Notes: generated by a model not told the origin, from the sequence alone. Positions 5,602-14,431 are shown, counted from the first letter of the stretch. The stretch is DNA of 23,473 nucleotides from DASQHM01 sp035632095 (GCA_035632095.1 DASQHM010000195.1:1-23473); one strand, 5' to 3'. Numbers and translations are program-made.

Positions 5602-8600
5602 CTACTTTCTCGCGCTGGTCTTTTGCGCTGCGGGCTGCGGCTGTTCGGCGATTTCGGCTAGCGTCTTCGCCAGCAGATGCACCCCGGCGATGCGCTGATC
5701 CGCTTCCGTCCAATCGCGCAGGATCACCAGGCGGTGATCGGGCCGGAGTTTTGCCGTGCCCGCTTGTTGGCTGAGGAACGCCACCATTCCGGCCGGGTTG
5801 GCGAAACGGTTCTCCCGGAACGCGATGGTCGCGCCGCGCGGGCCCGCGTCCACCTTTTCGATGCCCGCCTGCCGGCAATAGTGCTTGATGCTGATGATGC
5901 GCAGCAGATGCTCCACTTCGTCCGGCAATTTGCCGAAACGGTCGATGAGCTCGGCCGCGAACGCGTCGATCTCCGCCCGCCCCTCCAGGCGCGCAATGCG
6001 GCGGTACAAATCGAGGCGGACCGAAAGATCGGAGACGTATTCGTCGGGGATGAGCACCGACGTGCCGATGGCGATCTGCGGCGACCATTTCTCCGCCGCC
6101 TCCGCGCCCGCCCCGCGGCCCCGCGCCGCCGCCACCGCTTCCTCGAGCATTTCCTGATACAGCTCGAAGCCGACTTCGCGGATATGTCCGGATTGCTCCT
6201 CGCCGAGCAGGTTCCCGGCGCCGCGCAGATCGAGGTCGTGGCTCGCCAGGGTGAAGCCAGCGCCGAGCGTATCGAGCGCTTGCAGGATCTGCAGCCGGCG
6301 CTCCGCCGTCGCGCTCGGCTTTTGATGCGGCGGCAACGTCAGATAGCAGAACGCGCGCAGCTTCGACCGGCCGACGCGGCCACGCAATTGATAGAGCTGC
6401 GCCAAACCGAACATGTCGGCGCGATGCACCACCATGGTGTTGGCCGCCGGAATGTCGAGGCCGCTTTCGACGATATTGGTCGAGACCAGCACGTCGTAGG
6501 CGCCGTCGTAGAACTTGGACATGACCTGCTCGAGCTCGGATGCCGCCATGCGCCCGTGCGCCACGCCGACGCGCACTTCCGGCACGTGCTGGCGCAGGAA
6601 ATCGGCCGCCTCGCCCAGGTCGGCGATGCGCGGACACACATAGAACGTCTGGCCGCCGCGGTAGCGCTCGCGCAGGATCGCCTCGCGCACCACGACAGGA
6701 TCGAACGGCAGCACGAAGGTGTGCACGGCCAGCCGGTCCACGGGCGGCGTCGCGATGATGCTGAGTTCGCGGACGCCGGAGAGTGCCAGCTGCAAAGTGC
6801 GCGGGATCGGCGTCGCCGTCAGCGTCAAGACGTGAACGGACGCGCGAAGCTGTTTCAAACGCTCCTTGTGCTTGACGCCGAAGTGCTGCTCCTCGTCCAC
6901 CACCACCAATCCGAGGTGCTTGAACGACACGGTCTTGCCGAGCAGCGCGTGGGTGCCGATGACGATATCGACCGTGCCCGCGGCAAGCCCCGCTTTGACG
7001 TCGCGGGTATCCTGCGGGCTCACCAGCCGAGACAACACGCCGATGCGCAACGGATAGCCGCGGAAACGCTCGGTGAAGGCGCGAAAATGCTGCCGCGCCA
7101 GGAGAGTCGTCGGGCAGATGATCGCTACTTGCAGGCCGGTCATGGCGGCCAGAAAGGCCGCGCGGAGCGCAACCTCGGTCTTGCCGAAGCCGACGTCGCC
7201 GCACACCAGCCGGTCCATGGGCTTGCCGCTGCCGAGGTCGTCGAGGGTCTCGACGATGGCGCGTGCCTGATCGTCGGTCTCCTCATAGGGAAAGCGCGCG
7301 CAAAATTCGTCGTAGAGACCATCGAGCGAACCGATGCGGTCCGCGTCGTGCAGCTCTCGCTCGGCGGCGATGCGGATCAGCTCGTCGGCCATGTCCTTTA
7401 GCCGCTGCTTCAGCCGGGCGCGGCGCGCCTGCCATGCCGAGCCGCCGAGTTTGTCGAGCGCGGCGCCCGCCTCTTCGGAGCCGTAGCGCGACAGCACTTC
7501 GATGTTCTCCACTGGCACGTAGAGCTTGTCGCCGCCGTCGTAGATCACCAGTAGGCAATCGTGCGGCGCGCCGGAAATCTGCAATGTCTGCAGGCCTTCG
7601 TATCGGCCGATGCCGTGATCGACGTGCACCACCAGATCGCCCTGCGCCAGCATGGAGGCTTCGGCGATGAAGTTCTCCGCCCGGCGGTTTTTGCGGCGGG
7701 GGCGGACCAGGCGATCGCCCAGTACATCCTGCTCGCCAATGACCGCAAGCTCGGCGGTCTCGAACCCGCGTTCGATGCCGAGCAGCGCCAGGCCGACGGT
7801 GCGCTGGTCCAGCCGTTGCGCCGCTGCGAAATTCTCGACGTCGGCCAATTCGACGACGCCATGCTCGCGCAACAGTCCGCCCAAGCGATCGCGCGAACCG
7901 TCGGAAAAGCTGGCGAGCAGTACGCGCTTGCCCGCGGCGCGCAATGCGTCGATGTGCCCGCGCAAGGCGTCATACACGTTGACGCCGGGCTGCGCGCGCT
8001 CGGCGCCGAATTCTCGGCCCGGCTTGCCGCCGCTGTCCCACACGCCCGCGGCCTCGGGCATGCGATTGGGCGAGAACGCGGCCAGAGCGTGCTTCGCCAA
8101 TGCTTCGCGCCATTCGGCCTCGCGCATGTAGAGCCGGTCGGGCGGCAACGGCTTGTAAGGACTGCCGGCTTCGGCCAATCCGCTGCCGCGCGCGGCGACG
8201 CGGGTCTGATAGTGATCGGCGATGGTGGCCAGGTGCGCCGCCGCCGCCTCGTCCGCCAAATGGTCGAGCGTGACCGTGGCATCCGCGACGTAGTCGAATA
8301 TGGTTTCGAGCCGCTCACGGAACAGCGGCAGCCAATGCTCCATGCCGATGTGGCGCCGGCCCTCGGTCACCGCGGCAAACAGCGGATCCTGATCGATCAC
8401 GGCGCCGAACGCCGCGCGATAACCGGAGCGGAATCGCTGGATCGCATCCGCGTCAATGGGCACTTCCGACACCGGCACCAAGTCGAGACGCGGCGCTTCG
8501 CCAGACGAGCGTTGCGTCAGCGGATCGAAGGTGCGGATGCGCTCGACTTCGTCGCCGAACAGATCGAGACGAAGGGCTTGCTCGGCGCCCGGTGGAAATA

Positions 8601-9126
8601 CGTCGATCAAGCCGCCGCGCATGGCGAACTCGCCGGGCTCCATGACCGTGCCGACCCGCATGTAGCCGGTGCGGACGAGGTAGTCGTTCAATGCCTTCAC
8701 ATCGAGCCGGGTCTTTGCCTCGACACTAAAGCCGGATTCGGCCAGGTCAGCGCGCGCCGGAATTCGTTGCAAGGCCGCCTGCACCGTCGCGATCAAAACC
8801 CCGCCCTTGGGCATTCCGGCCCGCGCCAGGCGCGCAAGTGTCTCCATCCGGCGGCTTACAACCTCGGCATTGGGCGAAACCCGGTCATAGGGCAGGCAGT
8901 CCCAGGCCGGCAGCCGCAGCACCGGGACGGCGGGCGCAAAGAACGCGAGCGCCTCGGCCATGGCGCTCGCCCGCAGATCGTCGCGGCATAGATGCAGCAC
9001 GCCACGCGGCGCTGCCGCGGCCAAGCCGCCCAGCAGCCGCGCGTTGTGACCTTCGGGTGCGCCGGCTACCGTGAGCCGCGCGCCTGGCCGCAGAAGATCG
9101 CCCAGGGAATTCCGCGAACTAGCCAT
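5602..9126 (-). CDS. mfd: Transcription-repair coupling factor Mfd
   Basis: 1174 residues, normal for the family. Mfd removes RNA polymerase stalled at DNA lesions and recruits UvrA. In order: UvrB-like N-terminal module (GAPEGHNARLLGGL near the start; the WDCLPYDRVSPN segment), the RNA-polymerase-interacting domain around residue 500 (VHVDHGIGRYEGL, LYVPVENI), then the RecG-like translocase with Walker A GDVGFGKT (about 640), DEEQHFG (about 743), LTATPIPRTL, STNIVESGLDIP and QLRGRVGR, and the C-terminal TRCF domain. A TTG at 9129 precedes the ATG at 9126; the ATG is preferred. It overlaps the end of sdhE by 8 bp, indicating translational coupling. The C-terminus ends in a short Gln/Pro/Lys tail. 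Confidence 0.98.
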   Translation of the reverse strand: MASSRNSLGDLLRPGARLTVAGAPEGHNARLLGGLAAAAPRGVLHLCRDDLRASAMAEALAFFAPAVPVLRLPAWDCLPYDRVSPNAEVVSRRMETLARLARAGMPKGGVLIATVQAALQRIPARADLAESGFSVEAKTRLDVKALNDYLVRTGYMRVGTVMEPGEFAMRGGLIDVFPPGAEQALRLDLFGDEVERIRTFDPLTQRSSGEAPRLDLVPVSEVPIDADAIQRFRSGYRAAFGAVIDQDPLFAAVTEGRRHIGMEHWLPLFRERLETIFDYVADATVTLDHLADEAAAAHLATIADHYQTRVAARGSGLAEAGSPYKPLPPDRLYMREAEWREALAKHALAAFSPNRMPEAAGVWDSGGKPGREFGAERAQPGVNVYDALRGHIDALRAAGKRVLLASFSDGSRDRLGGLLREHGVVELADVENFAAAQRLDQRTVGLALLGIERGFETAELAVIGEQDVLGDRLVRPRRKNRRAENFIAEASMLAQGDLVVHVDHGIGRYEGLQTLQISGAPHDCLLVIYDGGDKLYVPVENIEVLSRYGSEEAGAALDKLGGSAWQARRARLKQRLKDMADELIRIAAERELHDADRIGSLDGLYDEFCARFPYEETDDQARAIVETLDDLGSGKPMDRLVCGDVGFGKTEVALRAAFLAAMTGLQVAIICPTTLLARQHFRAFTERFRGYPLRIGVLSRLVSPQDTRDVKAGLAAGTVDIVIGTHALLGKTVSFKHLGLVVVDEEQHFGVKHKERLKQLRASVHVLTLTATPIPRTLQLALSGVRELSIIATPPVDRLAVHTFVLPFDPVVVREAILRERYRGGQTFYVCPRIADLGEAADFLRQHVPEVRVGVAHGRMAASELEQVMSKFYDGAYDVLVSTNIVESGLDIPAANTMVVHRADMFGLAQLYQLRGRVGRSKLRAFCYLTLPPHQKPSATAERRLQILQALDTLGAGFTLASHDLDLRGAGNLLGEEQSGHIREVGFELYQEMLEEAVAAARGRGAGAEAAEKWSPQIAIGTSVLIPDEYVSDLSVRLDLYRRIARLEGRAEIDAFAAELIDRFGKLPDEVEHLLRIISIKHYCRQAGIEKVDAGPRGATIAFRENRFANPAGMVAFLSQQAGTAKLRPDHRLVILRDWTEADQRIAGVHLLAKTLAEIAEQPQPAAQKTSARK

Positions 9127-9385
9127 CAATCTTGAACTCGCAGATGAGCCTCGTCACGTCGTTGACCGCATCGCGCGGCGGTGCCTCCTGGCCCATGGCC
9201 CAAGCGTAGATTTCGGGATCGCTGAACCGGTCCAGCACCGCCTGGTACCGGTCGAGCTGCTCGGACGTGAAAGCGGGCAGGTACCGGCGCGCAAAGGCGC
9301 CCAGCAACAAGTCGGTTTCCTTCATGCCGGTGTAGCTGGAACGATAGATCAACCGCCGGCGCCGCGCTTCGATGTCATCGGCCAT
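9119..9385 (-). CDS. sdhE: Succinate dehydrogenase flavin-assembly factor SdhE (DUF339/SDHAF2)
   Basis: 88 residues, the typical length. The family promotes covalent attachment of FAD to the succinate dehydrogenase flavoprotein. Visible: basic N-terminal helix (RRRRLIYRSS), the GMKETDLLLGAF segment matching the RGxxE-xD region, and the conserved C-terminal helix motif with L-DRFSDPEIYAW. The Arg of the RGxxE motif is Thr here (Thr19-Gly20-Met21-Lys22-Glu23); the Gly and Glu, most important in the E. coli protein, remain. The upstream gene of the sdhE-mfd operon, an arrangement common in alphaproteobacteria. The ribosome site is weak. Divergent from the SnoaL-like gene across 142 bp. Confidence 0.93.
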   Translation of the reverse strand: MADDIEARRRRLIYRSSYTGMKETDLLLGAFARRYLPAFTSEQLDRYQAVLDRFSDPEIYAWAMGQEAPPRDAVNDVTRLICEFKIDG

Positions 9386-9527
9386 GGATCAGTGTCCGCC
9401 TTAAGGACTGAAGGGTATAGCCGGGGCGGCGACGCCGCGTCCACTTCGCCGGACGGTCCGGACCCGTTTCGATCTAGGATCTGCCGAGGTGTTGTCAACG
9501 CGTTCAATCGGCCAAGGGGGCAGTGCA

Positions 9528-9989
9528 ATGAAGCGCATGTTTCTCGCGTTCTGTTTATTGACGGCGTTTCTCTGGGTGCAGCCGGCGCTCGCGGCGGGCA
9601 CCGAGGAGACAGCCCGCGAAAAGGCCAATATCAAGATCGTCACGGAGTTCTATGACAAGAGCCTGAACCAGAAGGATTACGCCGCCGCCGCGAAATACTT
9701 CGGGCCGCGCTATACCCAGCACAATCCGGGTGCCGCCGACGGTCCCGAGGGCTTCAAGGCATTCATCGAATTTCTGCGCGAGAAGTTTCCGAACTCGCAC
9801 AGCAAGATCAAGCGCGCGTTCGCCGACGGGGACTACGTGATCCTGCACGTCCATGCGGTGCGCGAGCCCGGCACGCGCGGCGTCGCGATCGTCGACATCT
9901 TCAAGCTCGAGCACGGAAAAATCGTCGAGCACTGGGACGTTCGCCAGGACATTCCCGAAAAAGCGGCGAACGGCAACGGCATGTTCTGA
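9528..9989 (+). CDS. Secreted SnoaL/NTF2-like protein
   Basis: 153 residues. Signal peptide MKRMFLAFCLLTAFLWVQ..., cleavage likely after PALA (residue 22). The mature part has the NTF2/SnoaL fold pattern seen in the COG4922-type predicted SnoaL-like aldol condensation family: an N-terminal helix (VTEFYDKSLNQKDY), YFGPRYTQHNPGAADG with the conserved HNP and DGPEG, then FADGDYVILHVHA, DIFKLEHGKIVEHWDV. The family is periplasmic or extracytoplasmic here by the signal; the reaction is generally unknown. The ATG at 9528 has AGGGGG upstream; the longer frame from 9489 would put 13 residues before the signal peptide. Standing ahead of the TRAP transporter, but with its own gap, so a link is only suggestive. 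Confidence 0.85.
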   Translation: MKRMFLAFCLLTAFLWVQPALAAGTEETAREKANIKIVTEFYDKSLNQKDYAAAAKYFGPRYTQHNPGAADGPEGFKAFIEFLREKFPNSHSKIKRAFADGDYVILHVHAVREPGTRGVAIVDIFKLEHGKIVEHWDVRQDIPEKAANGNGMF

Positions 9990-10061
9990 AGCTAAACCCG
10001 GGGCACTCGTCATCCGAGAATGCTACACTGGCGCCAGCATCAATCGTCGTCGGAGTTCGTG

Positions 10062-10217
10062 ATGGAATACGATGACTATTTGCGAGATCAGGCGATGCAA
10101 TATCGGGAACTGGCCGAACGAGCCTCCGACCCGTATATCGCGCGTGAGCTTTTGGATTTGGCCGATACGTGCGAGCGCATCGCCAACGCTATCGAAGATC
10201 GCTTGCCGAGCGGCTGA
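10062..10217 (+). CDS. Small acidic helical protein, 51 aa
   Basis: Starts MEYDDYLRDQAMQYRELAER and ends in AIEDRLPSG. Almost entirely helix-forming, with heptad-like Leu/Ile/Ala spacing, so probably a helical hairpin. From memory, very similar short proteins occur as orphans in Bradyrhizobium and relatives, with the same DQAxQYRxLAE start and EDRLPSG end. Function unknown. The ATG at 10062 has GGAG 7-10 nt upstream; a longer reading from 10020 adds 14 unconvincing residues. A TACACT hexamer at 10024-10029 may be a -10 element. It sits 72 bp after the SnoaL-like gene. Confidence 0.75.
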   Translation: MEYDDYLRDQAMQYRELAERASDPYIARELLDLADTCERIANAIEDRLPSG

Positions 10218-10388
10218 CGGGTCACGGCACTCTGGTTCCGCGGCGCGCGTCGATGACGTTCGACGCCGTTCTCCGGTCTTGCCCGGAGCGCCGACTAGGG
10301 GCACCATGGCCCGGAAGGCGTTCTGCGCGTGGACGGCAGGCCGCCAAGGGGTTTGTAACCCCCAATGAACAAAATGGAGGAGACGTCT
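10218..10388 (+). promoter_or_regulatory. Leader region of the TRAP transporter operon with two small hairpins
   Basis: No gene. CTCCGG (10271-10276) faces CCGGAG (10283-10288) across TCTTGC. GGGGTT (10348-10353) faces AACCCC (10357-10362) across TGT, ending only about a dozen bases before the GGAGGAG ribosome site of dctP at about 10376-10382. The second could affect initiation or be a weak pause; neither is followed by a T-run. A clear -35/-10 pair was not found. Confidence 0.3.
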
Positions 10389-11426
10389 ATGCAGCAACGC
10401 ATTTCGCGCCGCACCTTCGGGCGCGCCGCCGCCGCTTCGGCATTCGCCGCCCCCTTCGTGTTGCGCGCGGCGCATGCCGACGAACCCTTGAAGATTCGTT
10501 GCTCGTTGGACACCGCGCCGAGCCATCTGCGCAATGTGTCGATCGTCGACTACCTGAAGAAGGTCGAGGCGGCCTCCGGCGGCAAGATCACCAGCGAAGT
10601 GTTCCACTCCGGGCAGCTCTTCCCTGATCTGAATGTCTCCAAGGCGCTGTTGCAGGGCCAAGTCGAAATGGCGGCCCCCGGCGCCTGGACCCAGACCGGC
10701 CTCGTCTCCGACTGCGACATGGTGCAGCTGCCGCTGTTCTACGGCCAGACGTCCGACACCACGCACCTCGCAACGGACGGCAAACCGGGCGCCTATATCA
10801 ACAAGGCGCTCGAGGGCAAATTGAAGACCCATGTGCTCGGGCCCTGGATCGATCTCGGCTTCCAGAATTGGTACTCGACCAAGACGCCGCTCAATACGTT
10901 TGCAGACCTTAAGGGCCTGAAGATCCGCAGCCCCGGCGGCGCGGCGATCGGCTGGCGGATCAAGTTCGCCGGCGGCATACCCAATACGACCGCTTGGCCG
11001 AACGTCCCGCTGGCGTTGAGCCAAGGCACGTTCGATGCGTTCGTCAGCACGGACGAAAGCTGCAACACCGCCAAGCTGTGGGAAGCCGGCGTGCGCTATT
11101 CCTACGCCGATCATCAGTTCATGGGTCAATATATCCCGATGATCAGCGACGCGTTCTGGGACAAGCTGACGGGCGCGCAGCAGAAGATGATGATCGATCT
11201 GTGGGCCGAGAACATTCCCGCCTATCGCAAGAACATGGCGCAGGCGCAGCTTGACGCGCGCAAGATCCTAGAGACGAACGGCGTCAAGATCGCCGATCCG
11301 TCGAAGGAAACGCTCAGCGCGACGCGCAAGGCCATGCTGGCACGCCAGGACGAGTTGATCGCCGAAGCGAAGCTCTCGCCCGAGATCGTGGCGCTGGTGA
11401 AGGAAGCGATCGGCTCGGCCGCCTGA
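10389..11426 (+). CDS. dctP: TRAP transporter substrate-binding protein DctP family, Tat-exported
   Basis: 345 residues; the periplasmic receptor of a tripartite ATP-independent transporter that uses the Na+ gradient. The N-terminus has a twin-arginine signal: Ser6-Arg7-Arg8-Thr-Phe10-Gly, then an Ala-rich hydrophobic stretch and AHA-DEP cleavage near residue 31. The DctP fold follows: ALLQGQVEMAAPGAW, then LKGLKIRSPGG with Arg180 at the position of the ligand-carboxylate arginine, and PLALSQGTFDAFVSTDES where most members have ALQTGVVDGxE. A carboxylate ligand is likely, identity unknown. The ATG at 10389 is preceded by an excellent GGAGGAG; an ATG 24 nt upstream is disfavoured. First gene of dctP-dctQ-dctM-adh. 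Confidence 0.93.
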   Translation: MQQRISRRTFGRAAAASAFAAPFVLRAAHADEPLKIRCSLDTAPSHLRNVSIVDYLKKVEAASGGKITSEVFHSGQLFPDLNVSKALLQGQVEMAAPGAWTQTGLVSDCDMVQLPLFYGQTSDTTHLATDGKPGAYINKALEGKLKTHVLGPWIDLGFQNWYSTKTPLNTFADLKGLKIRSPGGAAIGWRIKFAGGIPNTTAWPNVPLALSQGTFDAFVSTDESCNTAKLWEAGVRYSYADHQFMGQYIPMISDAFWDKLTGAQQKMMIDLWAENIPAYRKNMAQAQLDARKILETNGVKIADPSKETLSATRKAMLARQDELIAEAKLSPEIVALVKEAIGSAA

Positions 11427-11454
11427 ACACGCGACACTTTCTCGCCACGCCGCC

Positions 11455-12006
11455 ATGCAGGCGCGCGACACGGTCTGGGACCGCGTCGAGCGGACCCTTG
11501 TGGGTTTGCTCGGCGCGCTCGCCATGCTGGTCGGCCTGGTCCAGGTCGCCGGCCGTTATTTCTTCCCCGAACACGCCATAAGCTGGGCCGAAGAGGTCAT
11601 CGTCTATCTGGTGGTCTGGGGAGTGATGATTATCTCCAGCCAATTGGTGCGCACGGACGGCCACGTGCGGCCCGATCTGGTGCTGCGCGCATTGCCGGCG
11701 CAAGCACAGCGCTGGGTCGAAGCGCTCAATTGCCTTGCGGCGCTGGCGTTCTCCGGCGGCATGCTCTGGTACGGCTGGCTGATCGCGAGCGATTCATGGG
11801 CGCTCGACGAGCGCAGTTCGACAGGCCTCGCCTTCCCCATGTGGATCTACTACGCGGCCCTTCCGGCCGGCGGCGGCTTGATGGTCATTCGCTACCTGAT
11901 CCGCCTTTACCGCTACGTCTTCCATTTCGACGCCAGAACCATGACGGTCGGCCACGCCGCGAGCCACGAAATGCCCCTCGGCGTTTCCGTGCCGCCTCCG
12001 GACTGA
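11455..12006 (+). CDS. dctQ: TRAP transporter small permease DctQ
   Basis: 183 residues with four predicted membrane helices: about 13-33, 47-64, 88-108 and 125-146. Family signatures include VAGRYFFPEHAISWAEEV in the first loop and VVWGVMIISSQLVRTDGHVRPD in the second helix/loop (the usual RxxxHxxVD). It forms the membrane complex with DctM. The C-terminal 35 residues are a hydrophilic cytoplasmic tail. It lies 28 bp after dctP with a poor ribosome site and 6 bp before dctM. Confidence 0.93.
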   Translation: MQARDTVWDRVERTLVGLLGALAMLVGLVQVAGRYFFPEHAISWAEEVIVYLVVWGVMIISSQLVRTDGHVRPDLVLRALPAQAQRWVEALNCLAALAFSGGMLWYGWLIASDSWALDERSSTGLAFPMWIYYAALPAGGGLMVIRYLIRLYRYVFHFDARTMTVGHAASHEMPLGVSVPPPD

Positions 12007-12012
12007 ATCGAC

Positions 12013-13293
12013 GTGGGACCGATCCTATTCCTGCTGCTGTTCTTCGGCCTGCTCGCGGCGGGCATGCCGATCTTCCTCGTGCTCGGCGCCTGCGCGGCCA
12101 TTCTGTTCGTCGTCTCGGGTCAGCCCCTGATCGGCGTCGCCCAGGTCATCATCGACCATCTGAACTCCTCGACGCTCATGTCGCTGCCGCTGTTCGTCAT
12201 GGCGGCGACTTTCATGCGCTTCGGCGGCGTCGCGAAGGCGCTCGTCGATATTTCAACCGCGTGGCTCGGCGGCGTCCGCGGCTCGCTTGGCCTCGTCACG
12301 GTCGTCGCCTGCACGTTGTTCGCTGCCATCTGCGGCTCATCGGTGGCGACGGCGCTGGCGATGGGAACCATTCTGCTGCCCGCCATGATCGAGAAAGGCT
12401 ATCCGCGCTCGTTTGCCTTGGGCGTGGTCGGCGCGTCGGGGACCATCGGCATTGTGATTCCGCCGAGCCTGGCGTTGATCCTCTACGGCATCGTCGCGGA
12501 GCAATCGGTGCCGCGCCTGTTCCTCGCCGGCATCTTGCCGGGTCTGCTTCAGGCCGGAGCCTTCTTCGCCTGGGTCTGGTACGATTCTCGCCGCCGAAAA
12601 TTTCCGGTCGAACCGACGATACCGATGGCCGAGCGCATCCGCGTGACCTGGCGCGCCCTGCCCGCTCTCTCGGTCCCGGTCGTCGTGCTGGTCGGCATCT
12701 ACGGCGGCTTCGTCACCGTCACCGAAGCCGCCGCCATCGCAGCCGTGGTGTCGCTGTTCGTCAGCCTTGTTTTCTATCGCGGCTTCCACTGGACCGCGAC
12801 GCTATCGGTCATCGCCGATGCGGTGAAGAACGCCGGCACGATCCTGCTGATCGTCGCCACGGCCCTGGCCTTCGGACATTGGATGACCGAATCCGGCGTG
12901 CCCGCTCAGCTCGTGCAATGGACGCTGGCGCACAAGTTCGCGACCTGGGAGTTCCTGCTCGCCATCAATGTGCTGCTGCTGGTGCTGGGCTGCTTCCTGG
13001 AAGTGGTCTCGACCCTGTTGCTGGTGCTGCCGATCCTGGCCCCGGCGTTGAAGCCGCTCGGCGTCGATCCGGTGCACTTCTCCATCATCTTCACGCACAA
13101 CATGGAGATTGCGCTGATACACCCGCCTGTCGGGCTCAATCTCTATGTGCTTGCAACGATCTCGACGGCGCCGATCGGCGAAGTGATTCGCGGCATTTTG
13201 CCGTTCCTGATCCTGCTGCTGATCGTGCTCGGCATCATCACCTATGTGCCGAGCCTCACGCTTTGGCTGCCGCACCTCATTTACGGATCGTGA
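12013..13293 (+). CDS. dctM: TRAP transporter large permease DctM
   Basis: 426 residues, normal for the family, with about 12 hydrophobic segments. It is the transport channel of the TRAP system. Recognisable: PIFLVLGACAAILF at the start, LMSLPLFVMAATFMRFGG, CGSSVATALAMGTILLPAM, GASGTIGIVIPPSLALILYG, VTEAAAIAAV and the C-terminal HPPVGLNLYV, all typical of DctM. Start is GTG at 12013, six bases after the dctQ stop, with no strong ribosome site, so translation probably depends on coupling. The adh gene begins 10 bp after its stop. Confidence 0.95.
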   Translation: MGPILFLLLFFGLLAAGMPIFLVLGACAAILFVVSGQPLIGVAQVIIDHLNSSTLMSLPLFVMAATFMRFGGVAKALVDISTAWLGGVRGSLGLVTVVACTLFAAICGSSVATALAMGTILLPAMIEKGYPRSFALGVVGASGTIGIVIPPSLALILYGIVAEQSVPRLFLAGILPGLLQAGAFFAWVWYDSRRRKFPVEPTIPMAERIRVTWRALPALSVPVVVLVGIYGGFVTVTEAAAIAAVVSLFVSLVFYRGFHWTATLSVIADAVKNAGTILLIVATALAFGHWMTESGVPAQLVQWTLAHKFATWEFLLAINVLLLVLGCFLEVVSTLLLVLPILAPALKPLGVDPVHFSIIFTHNMEIALIHPPVGLNLYVLATISTAPIGEVIRGILPFLILLLIVLGIITYVPSLTLWLPHLIYGS

Positions 13294-13303
13294 GGATCAT
13301 CAC

Positions 13304-14413
13304 ATGAAGGTCCGCGCCGCCATTGCCGAGAAGGCGGGAGCGCCGCTGGCGATCGAAACCGTCGACCTGGACGGACCGAAAGCCGGCGAGGTGTTGGTCG
13401 AGATCAAGGCCACCGGAATTTGCCACACGGACGAGTTCACCTTGTCCGGCGCCGATCCGGAAGGGCTGTTCCCCGCCATCCTGGGCCATGAAGGCGCCGG
13501 CATCGTGGTCGACGTCGGCGCGGGCGTGACGTCGGTGAAGAAAGGCGATCACGTCATCCCGCTCTACACGCCGGAATGCCGTCAGTGCAAATCCTGCCTC
13601 AGCCGCAAGACCAATCTTTGCACCGCCATTCGCGCCACCCAGGGACTGGGCGTCATGCCGGACGGCACCAGCCGCTTTTCGCTGAACGGCCGGAAATTGC
13701 ACCACTACATGGGCTGCTCCACCTTCGCCAATTTCACCGTGCTGCCGGAAATCGCCGTGGCGAAAATCCGCGCGGATGCGCCATTCGAAAAGGTTTGTTA
13801 CATCGGTTGCGGCGTCACCACGGGCATCGGCGCGGTGATCTATACGGCCAAGGTCGAACCGGGCGCCAACGTGGTCGTGTTCGGACTGGGCGGCATCGGG
13901 TTGAACGTCGTGCAAGGCGCGCGCCTCGCGGGCGCCAATATGATCGTCGGCGTCGACATCAATCCGGCCCGCACGGCGCTTGCCCGCAAGTTCGGCATGA
14001 CGCATTTCGTCAATCCCATGGAGTTGAAAGGCGACCTGGTGCCGCACCTGGTCGAGCTGACCGGCGGCGGCGCCGACTACAGCTTCGAATGCATCGGCAA
14101 CGTCACCGTCATGCGGCAGGCTCTTGAATGTTGTCACCGAGGTTGGGGCGTGAGCGTGATCATCGGCGTCGCCGGCGCCGGGCAGGAAATCTCCACCCGC
14201 CCGTTCCAATTGGTCACCGGCCGGGTCTGGAAGGGTACGGCCTTCGGCGGCGCCAGAGGCCGGAGCGACGTGCCCAAGATCGTCGACTGGTACATGGACG
14301 GCCGGATCAACATCGACGATCTCATCACCCACACTCTGCCGCTGGAGCGCATCAACGACGGGTTCGATTTGATGCATGCGGGCAAGTCGATCCGCAGCGT
14401 CGTGGTCTATTGA
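13304..14413 (+). CDS. frmA: Class III alcohol dehydrogenase / S-(hydroxymethyl)glutathione dehydrogenase
   Basis: 369 residues, zinc-dependent medium-chain dehydrogenase. Catalytic zinc ligands Cys40, His62 and Cys169 (in CYIGCG); structural zinc cysteines 92, 95, 98 and 106 (CRQCKSC...NLC). Nucleotide loop GLGGIG (194-199) with Asp218 after beta-2 gives NAD+ specificity. Class III hallmarks are present: GADPEG with the Glu, IRATQG with Arg110 in the glutathione-anion pocket, MPDGTSRFS, FECIGN and RPFQLVTGRxWKGTAFGG. After this, the usual GW-K segment reads GARGRS, a local change near the glutathione-binding Lys. It oxidises S-hydroxymethylglutathione and long-chain alcohols and reduces S-nitrosoglutathione. 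Ten bp after dctM, thus in the TRAP operon; no frmB or gfa partner nearby, so the role may be alcohol catabolism. GAGGATC lies upstream of the ATG. Confidence 0.92.
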   Translation: MKVRAAIAEKAGAPLAIETVDLDGPKAGEVLVEIKATGICHTDEFTLSGADPEGLFPAILGHEGAGIVVDVGAGVTSVKKGDHVIPLYTPECRQCKSCLSRKTNLCTAIRATQGLGVMPDGTSRFSLNGRKLHHYMGCSTFANFTVLPEIAVAKIRADAPFEKVCYIGCGVTTGIGAVIYTAKVEPGANVVVFGLGGIGLNVVQGARLAGANMIVGVDINPARTALARKFGMTHFVNPMELKGDLVPHLVELTGGGADYSFECIGNVTVMRQALECCHRGWGVSVIIGVAGAGQEISTRPFQLVTGRVWKGTAFGGARGRSDVPKIVDWYMDGRINIDDLITHTLPLERINDGFDLMHAGKSIRSVVVY

Positions 14414-14431
14414 TCGCAGGGGTCAGAAGCG

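Noticed and set aside
5677..7401. 574-codon plus-strand open frame
   Set aside because: It lies entirely opposite mfd; the His/Gln/Arg/Asp-rich translation has no family signature and is the antisense shadow of a GC-rich gene.
7561..8991. 476-codon plus-strand frame
   Set aside because: Antisense of mfd with the same shadow composition.
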